Part shown: positions 56,956 through 64,000 of the stretch, piece after piece
Numbering within the stretch: the stretch's first letter is position 1
How the letters are laid out: the number at the start of each line of letters is the position of its first letter
DNA from: Sceloporus undulatus
Lineage: Eukaryota > Chordata > Lepidosauria > Squamata > Phrynosomatidae
Direction: 5' to 3'
Assembly (NCBI RefSeq): GCF_019175285.1
Contig: NC_056525.1
Span: 121,474,543 to 121,538,542 of the forward strand
DNA: 64,000 nt
Program-made: the position numbers and the translations under genes
The notes under the pieces: model-generated
Database searches by the model: none
What the model was told of the DNA's origin: nothing
Seen by the model: the letters and a program-made list of their open reading frames with translations, nothing else

Positions 56956-59900
56956 CAAATGTATCTATTGAGAGAGGATGCCTTTTCAGAAACACAGGTT
57001 TCTCTAGCCTTGTCCTTTCTGTCCTGCCTTGTCAGTCTCTTGTTTTTGAAGGCACAGCCCTATTGAATCTGGTTGCTTTTCAGAGCAAGAAGGATCCATA
57101 AAAAACAAAGAGTGCAAATAGCTTGGGAGTTAGATGGGAATATTTTTCTCCTAATGGCTTTGGGGAATGATCTGGGCCAGAGAGGAAAAGGCAGCAAGGA
57201 TCACATTTCATCATTCATCACAACAAAAAAGAGGGGGGAGGGAAGAGAATGACACCCCTTTCTTTCAAAGGTGGACCTAGATTTGGGAATGAAACTGCTG
57301 GTTGGAGAGAGTGGATAGGCTATAGAAACTCTTTTCAGGGACCTGACCAGACTGCCTTTTGAGGATATGGGTTTAACTATAATAAGTTAAAGGGATAAAA
57401 ACAGTGGGAGTGTTATGGGAGGGGTGTGTATGTTCTTATGTGCATTCATGCACACTGTTTCACACATTTTTAAAATGTGCAGGTAAACCACTGCATCTGT
57501 ATAGTAGGATAATCTTTGTATTACACCCAGCTCATGTTGCATGTCATTATTTTTGAAGCTGTTGTAAAGGGTGCACCTGAGCATGGACAGTGTGGTTGTG
57601 ACAACCACCTGTATCAATGAGCAGCTGTTATTGGCTCCAACTGTCCTCTAGTGTACACAGGTTTTACTTCTCATGTGAAATGGTCCATTAAGATGGAGAA
57701 GCCAGGAAACAAATGTTTCCTAAAGAGTCCAGCTGTCTCTGATTGAAAAGAATAGTGATCACTACACGTAATATATAGCGTCTGTCTGTGTATTAGTCAG
57801 CAAATATGCAGGACTTGTTACTTGGGAGAAGGGAAAAGTGGCACTAGAATGTTATCACTCCATGGAAATCGGTTAGTCGACCTTTCATTTGGTGTATGTA
57901 AAGTAAAATGAACAATCCAAAATTTGAGGAAAGGGGTTTGGATGATCCAGACCTCCGTGGAAATCTCACTGTTAGGGACCAATGAAAAACTGACAACATT
58001 CATTCGCAGTTTTGTATCTGTGGATAATTGTTGCCCGTATTAATGCCATATAATTAAAAGTTAGAAAACAAAAAGATAGAAGGACATACATAGCTGAAAA
58101 TTCATTTTCATCTAAGGATAATGGGCAATACATACAAGTCTGCCTTCATTATTATAACCACTAGTCAGTGAGGATTCATGTTTTTGTTTCTTTAATGTGG
58201 ACTTGATGAGTCAGTTATTAAATTATGCCAATAGCACTGCATGCATATGTGCCCACTATACTTGATTCTTTCTGCCTCACAAAAGGTTCAGCATAACTCA
58301 GAGGACTACACAGCTTTGCATGTATGAGTGCTATTGCCGCAATAACAATTTTAGTAGCTTGAGTGCCAAATTACATTGTTGGAGAGGGGTGGCAAAATCA
58401 TTCTGTTCTTGTTTGACTATATCTGAATGATAAAACATCCTGGTTGCATTTATATTTTTACATTTTAAAGTGTAACTACAAAAACTTGGCACAGTGCAAT
58501 TAAAAATAAAAGCACTAATCACAGCAGTTGCAAACACATGTTGTGACAGCATACATCTCTAGTCAACAAAAGGTAATGCCATAATTAATCAGTCTTTTTA
58601 AGGTGCTGGAAGGCTCTTTCTTTTTGCTTTATAAGAGACAACATTAAGGGCAAGTTAGGTGAATGGAGACCCAAAAAAAAAAAGCAGTACAGAATTATTC
58701 AGTGTATTATACAATTGCAATCCTAGGAAACATTCAAGGTGGTGTCAAACATTGCCATGCTTGATACACACTTTCACACTGTCAGTACCCAAAACAGGAT
58801 TTCAAAATGTATGTTTTTGGAGGACCATTAAGTTTCTAGCGTTTCATGGTGAATTTTTTAATTACCAAAAATGAACAATTATTCCATTTTCTAGAGTATA
58901 GAGATCTTTTGGGAGGTGTTGTATAAGCTACATTTGAATGCTGGATCTTTTTAAAAGGGAGTCACACTCCTCTGCTAGGATGTTTCTAAATCTTTTAGAG
59001 GCTCTCTATGGCTGCTTGCTTTTTTCTTTTCTTTGTAGGCTTGGCAAATGCATTCTCTCCTGCTTAAAGAGTGCTGTACAATTCCAGATAGGAAAATGTC
59101 ACACTTATGGTCTTGGCTTGGGAGTGATAAAAGGGCCACTGAACACTAGGGAGCAAACTTTTTCTTCCATGTGAATTTTCTGTCTCTGTAAATTTGGTAC
59201 AATGGAAAATATCCCGCAAACACTCTAATTACAGTTTAGAACACGAAAACATTTCACAGTGAGCCTCTCTGAAAACGACTTCTTTATACAATAGGTATCA
59301 TTTTTCCACTGCCGAGTATATCATGTTACAGGTATGAGAACAACACATTCTTTGATTGGATTCGAAGATGCTAAAAATAGCATGAGCAGCACTGCCAGTT
59401 TACAGTGCAGAGTTGAATTTGGTTTGAATATGAACAACTGAACTGGATCATCTGGGAACTCCAGTCACAAGAGGAATCAAGGCGGGTGCTGATGAGGTCC
59501 ATATGCTAAGCAACACTCATACAAACATGCATTCACTGCTACATGGTTTTGTTACTATAGTTACCCTGTGTGTTGCCTCGCTAGGCTTTTCTCTTATAAG
59601 TATTGAGAGTTTGCACATGTTTCCCAATGAAGTTAAAAGATCTTAAGTTGATCTTTTAAGATCAAGACTTAAGACTATCCTACCCTAGTATATTTTTGCT
59701 AGTAAAATGAGTTACTGTTATTTTTCCAAGCATGATTTGAAAGAGTGCTTATTGGATAGTAGTAAAATGCCCAGGAATGGTGAAATGCAAGTGTGTGCAA
59801 AAGGAACACCAGCTTCTGCTATGATCTTGGAGGGCATATCTGCAGTATCCTCCAACATTGTACCCAAGTAGAGCATTCTTCTTCCCCTTTCCCCAGTTAA

Positions 59901-60509
59901 TAAAGCAGTCTCCCATTTAGGTGGGGTGGAGATTTAAGCCTATTCCTCATGATCTCAGGCATTAGGAATGAGACCTGCCATCCTGTCTTCACAGCCCCAA
60001 CTGGGTTTTCTTTCTTGGTCAAATTGGAAGTGTCATGGAATGTAGAGAAACAGCTTTTATTATAAAGAGGAAACTTGTTGTCACTGTCTCAAAGGATTTT
60101 AGGTTGAGACAGGGATGTTAGCTTGAAGGTTGCTCAGAGCCTTATTCATTATAGTTTCTATGACCCTCTGGAAATCATTCCAATTGAGGCATACATGATT
60201 TTTTGTCTCTCCTGACCCTTTAGGAAGGAAATGAAAACGTTCCCATTTATGCAGGCTTTGACGGTGTTAGATTGTTTGCTTTTTTGAACTTTTTAATCCA
60301 GAACTTTGTCTTATTTTTAGGTTTTATTGATGAGGTGAAATAATACTATAAATGGTCTAAAACCCTAATACAGATCAAAGTGTTTGCTTCTGCCTTCATT
60401 GAAATTCCTCAAAATCACCTTAACTAACAACAGAGTAACATTTTAGACAGAATGTAGGCCTGTGACTCTTAACATCATCATCTTTTTCCTCCTGTATAAT
60501 TTTAATCAT

Positions 60510-60660
60510 CTTTGTGTGATGAAGAAGCCAGTGAAGTTTTGAAAGCTTGCATAATGCATTTTAGACCCTGGAGTTCGTATTGCTGCTTGTGGGTTTTGTT
60601 GTATTTTGTGGCTTGGCCAACAGTGTTGCCCTTGAATATGTTTAGGATGGTATCTCCATT
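60510..60660 (+). repeat. Interspersed repeat, second copy of the 14224 family
   Basis: gtgatgaagaagccagtgaa, ttttgaaagcttgcataatg and ttttgttgtattttgtggct. Confidence 0.5.
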
Positions 60661-61330
60661 GTGTACATATACTCTGGTTTAGATAATTGGATACTAGTGT
60701 TTGTTATCTATTAGTTAGTTTCCTATTAGACTAGATCCATTGAATCAATTTTTGAATGTTGAGTGAACACAGGTAAATCCAGTTGATTCAGTGGCACTGT
60801 TGTAGTCAAGACTAACAACAGGAGTTAAGACAAACTGTCCAGCTTCTCATCTTTAATGGCATCATTGCTTAGCTAGAAAATCTTTGTTGTATCATCAGAT
60901 GCAGTGACTTAAGATCAATTGACCCAACCATATTACAGTACTCATGTAATCAGCTGGCGTTTTAATCAAATGTATATCAACCATCAAAGGTATGTAAATG
61001 TGCTCAGGCTGGAAGCCCAGAGCTTGAGTGGCCCACTTTCAACATATGACCCATTTAATAGTCCAGCTGTATAGTAGGGGGCTAATATTTCAGCCCTCCG
61101 TGGCTTTCAGAAGTACCAGGATGATTTGGAGCAGCTGCAGAATTTGCTCATGGACTCTAATAAGGTCTAAAGAGTTTCTTGCTAAATCAGGTCAACAGAA
61201 TCTGTACCTAAATCTCATCTGTGGAAGTATCTGATTACCTTTGGCAAGAGTCCCTTTGGAAATTTTCATGTACATTTCCTGCCCTCTCCCCTCTTGCTCA
61301 TTGCAGGTCTTGAGGAGGACTTCTGCAGCC

Positions 61331-61496
61331 ATGGCCACCTCTGCAAGTTCCCACTTGAGCAAGGCTATAAAACACATGTACATGAAGCTGCCTCAGGGAG
61401 ACAAGGTGCAAGCTATGTACATCTGGATAGATGGGACTGGCGAGTTTCTGCGTTGTAAAACCCGGACACTGGATCATGAGCCCAAGAACCTTGAAG
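61331..61496 (+). CDS. GLUL: GLUL, glutamine synthetase, first coding exon
   Basis: Glutamine synthetase condenses glutamate and ammonia to glutamine using ATP, as a decamer; it detoxifies ammonia in liver and astrocytes. This exon encodes residues 1-55 plus one base: [20 protein letters not shown], then [20 protein letters not shown] and [14 protein letters not shown], covering the helical N-terminus and the start of the beta-grasp domain. It closely resembles my recollection of chicken GS. ATG context is gccATGG. Donor gaag|gtaaat. The exon starts at 61307 (after ttgctcattgcag) or at 61329 (after cttctgcag); both keep the ATG. Catalytic residues lie in later exons outside the window. Residue 39 is Phe; I recall Gly in human and His in chicken. 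Confidence 0.96.
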
Positions 61497-62737
61497 GTAA
61501 ATATGGATGTCTGTGGCAGGGTCTACTCTGTACATTATTTATTTGGGAGATGAAAGATGACAGGCAGTTGATCTTGTCTGCTTGTGAGAATTGCAAGACC
61601 CTCTTTCTGGCTGTGTTGTGGTCAAGTTCCCTGATTTCTGGCCAAGAACTACCAATTCATAGAGCTTGGAAAAAAAACTTGAGGGTTTTTTTTCCTGGAC
61701 AACAACTGCAGGAGTCCCCTAGCTGGGTTGTCCATTGGCCTTGCTGTCTGGAAGTTGTCCAAAAATAACTTATTTCAATCTTAGGCAATCCAGGTAATGA
61801 CTTTCTTTTTGTTCTGGGGAGAAGGACAAAGAACCTCCATTGGACTTTGTCCCTTTGGGTAGAAGATAGCAAACACCGGGTTTTATCAATTCGTTATGCC
61901 GAGTTCTTTCTGGCCCAAGTGAAGTAAACTAGAACTTTTTGCTAGCGCTTCTGTGTTTTCAGAATTAATTTGCAGTCCTAGCCATACTTACCTGAGAATA
62001 AGCCCCACTGAACACAGTGGAGTTTACTTTGGTGTAAACATGCATAGGCTGGCACTACTCACCAGGCAAATAGTAAATTATCTAGTGTTGAAATGGATTT
62101 TCTGCCATTGTTTAGCTCCTTTCTCTTCCAAGCTCTTTAGGTGAATTCAGCTTTGGGAATAGTAAAGGCATTTGGCTAGCTGGCCAATTTTAACTTAAAT
62201 TCCTCAATGCAGTTCAGCCAAAATGGCTGAAAAGAATTTATTTAAAACCCTACACTTCAACTGTACTGATTTGGGGGGGGGAGATATACATGGATTATTT
62301 AAAGCTTTTTTGAGCTGATGCCCAGTATGTAGTGCAGTCTTAAAATGTCTTGTCAGAAGAAATCTGAGTGTGTGCAAGTGGACTTGTAAATGCACGTACA
62401 GGCTGTGACATATATACAGACTGAGAATGGGCCTCATTGAATCAGTGGGACTTACATCTGAGTAGACTTGTCTAAGACTGCTGTTAATATCCCATTTTCA
62501 AATAGCTCCATCCATTCTTCCCTGCTATTTAACAGGTTTCTCACTTCTAAAACATTAATTTTAGCTTGAGAATTGTATTACCCTCCAAATGTTATGAGAC
62601 TGCAAATCTCAGCAAGGCTAGCCAGAATCCCAGCACAGCTAGTCAGTGATAAGAAATTACAGGAGTTACAGACTTAACAATAGTGGGGAGGACTGTGCAT
62701 TTCCCAGTTTCAACTCTGTTCTACTTGATGCTACCTC
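61497..62737 (+). other. GLUL: GLUL intron 2, left part
   Basis: No exon is seen. Repeat pieces: cttacctgagaataagcccc near 61990, tgggacttacatctgagtag near 62450, and an 'acccccaaatg'-type copy near 62571-62690. Confidence 0.6.
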
Positions 62738-62971
62738 TCATTCTGCCCTTTTTCTATGAAGGCTTTGACAATACCTCTCCCCCAACCTTTTCAGTTGAAA
62801 TGTAGCCTTTCCATTTTCTATGGGATAGCCTCCTGTGCAGCTAAATAGCCAACACCACATCAATAAATAATAATTTGCTGTCCTTCATGTCACTGAAAAT
62901 CAACTGCCTCATATCACCCGTCTACTTTTTGCTGGGCCAGACCTACAGTGATAAGACTGCTCCTCTTTATA

Positions 62972-63126
62972 TACAGTTGGATCTCTGTATCCATGGATTC
63001 TTTATCCATGGATTTGACATTTTATATAAGGGACACCATTTTACTATGCCATTGTATTTAATGGGACTTGAGCATCCACGGAGGTTTCTGCAACAAAACC
63101 CCAGCAAATAGCAAGGGCCCACTGTA
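62972..63126 (+). mobile_element. Tigger-like non-autonomous DNA transposon
   Basis: tacagttggatctctgtatc to ggcccactgta with TA at both ends; counterpart of 4274-4433. Confidence 0.75.
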
Positions 63127-63302
63127 CACAGCTTTTGTGCTGGGCTTTGTCCCCAGTCTCACTAAAAACAGTTAGGCTCTATTCATTGTTTCATGATCTG
63201 ATTTTTTAAAAAGTTCCATGGATGATAGTCTTACTTAAAGTAAGTTGCTGGGGGGGAAGGGTATTTAGAACAAATGGTAATTTAAAAAAGAGTTAATATT
63301 TC

Positions 63303-63475
63303 TAAGGTTTGAACCCCTCCTTGGCCTTGGAAAACCCACTGGAAGATCTTGGGTAAGTCACACACTCTCAGCCTCTGAGGAAATCACCTTTGAACAAATC
63401 TTAACCCCCCCCAAAAAAACCCTAGAATCACCGTAAGTTGGAAACAAATTGAAGGTACACAACAACAACACATTT
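63303..63475 (+). repeat. MIR-like SINE
   Basis: gtttgaacccctccttggcc, gatcttgggtaagtcacaca and gaaggtacacaacaacaaca. Confidence 0.8.
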
Positions 63476-64000
63476 GCTAACCTTGATGTGAAACATATTG
63501 AAGGTACACAACAACAACACATTTGCTAACCTCTGCATAGATTTTTGTAGATCTGTCTGTATGAATTCATGTTAATCCATTTAGAATACATCTAGTAAAC
63601 AAGGTAGATGAGCAAGAGACACATGTATACATCTGTTATATACAAACTTTTGCATGGTCCAGATGTGTGTGGAGCTGTGATCTGAAATAGTCCTTTCATT
63701 ACCTGTTTTCAGAAAGACGTTGCCAGCTTGCTCAGTATTGAATATTGTTTGGCTCGGGTGGATTAAGAAGAGGGAGGGAAGAAATCAGAACTGCAGAGTA
63801 TACAACTGTAGGCATCCCAACACAATAAATAGCATTAGGGTTTCTTCGGTTGTTGCCATGGAGCTGGCCAGAGGTGGTTATGAAACCAATACAGCATGTG
63901 TGGTCAATTAGAAGTATTTAGTTTGTGTGCTTTGTTTTTATTCTGAAAAAGTGACTGGCACTGCTTGGTTAAATCATTTCGCCACCTCAAGCATATGAAA

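Larger units (their letters stand above)
54407..61306 (+). other. GLUL: GLUL intron 1
   Basis: Holds the tandem array, CR1, SINE and repeat copies listed separately. From about 57000 to 60500 I see no recognisable repeat or exon; this long repeat-poor stretch is unusual for the window and could hold regulatory elements. The first intron of GLUL carries enhancers in mammals; conservation cannot be judged here. Confidence 0.6.
62738..63945 (+). repeat. Right copy of the inverted duplicate (matches 3519-4667)
   Basis: Continuous sequence in GLUL intron 2, reverse complement of the gap-bounded block on the left. It is about 59 bp longer, partly through a local duplication of gaaggtacacaacaacaaca-type sequence (about 63450-63535) and partly through about 30 bp of SINE core missing on the left. 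Confidence 0.93.

Overview
The window is vertebrate nuclear DNA, most likely from a squamate reptile (lizard or snake). Evidence: spliced genes with long introns, a glutamine synthetase N-terminus close to the bird/reptile form as I remember it, and a repeat load of tRNA-derived MIR-like SINEs, a 5S rRNA-derived SINE, CR1, RTE/BovB-like and Penelope-like retroelement pieces, and many short foldback DNA transposons. I cannot name the species. Three N gaps (3494-3518, 4668-4767, 49908-49917) show a draft scaffold.

Two host genes are supported, in divergent orientation. On the minus strand, 15 coding exons between 28440 and 5399 make RGSL1 (regulator of G-protein signalling like). Every one of the 14 junctions keeps the reading frame, giving about 922 codons that align by eye with my recollection of human RGSL1. 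Its first coding exon and its C-terminal exons were not found. On the plus strand is the 5' part of GLUL (glutamine synthetase): a CCAAT/TATA promoter near 54.2 kb, a non-coding first exon ending at 54406, a 6.9-kb intron, and the first coding exon (CDS 61331-61496). The rest of GLUL lies beyond the right edge. In human 1q25 GLUL and RGSL1 are close and divergent, so synteny supports both names.

Layout: 1-5.4 kb, repeats, two gaps and a gap-bounded block; 5.4-28.4 kb, RGSL1; 28.4-54.1 kb, repeat-rich intergenic DNA with one RGSL1-like exon copy near 46.8 kb; 54.1-61.5 kb, GLUL promoter, exon 1, intron 1 and exon 2; 61.5-64 kb, GLUL intron 2.

The points most worth a second look are: (1) the 1.15-kb contig at 3519-4667, bounded by gaps, is an inverted near-copy of 62738-63945 in GLUL intron 2, most simply an assembly misplacement; (2) the stray RGSL1-like exon at 46.8 kb; (3) a decayed tandem array of about nine SINE-tail-derived units just inside GLUL intron 1; (4) several nearly perfect DNA hairpins; (5) a 70-bp inverted-repeat pair bounding 1.17 kb at 31.6-32.7 kb; (6) an uncharged-acid-free, basic GLUL N-terminus like the weak mitochondrial signal described in uricotelic vertebrates. 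I see no new defence, viral or mobile system; the region is otherwise ordinary vertebrate sequence.
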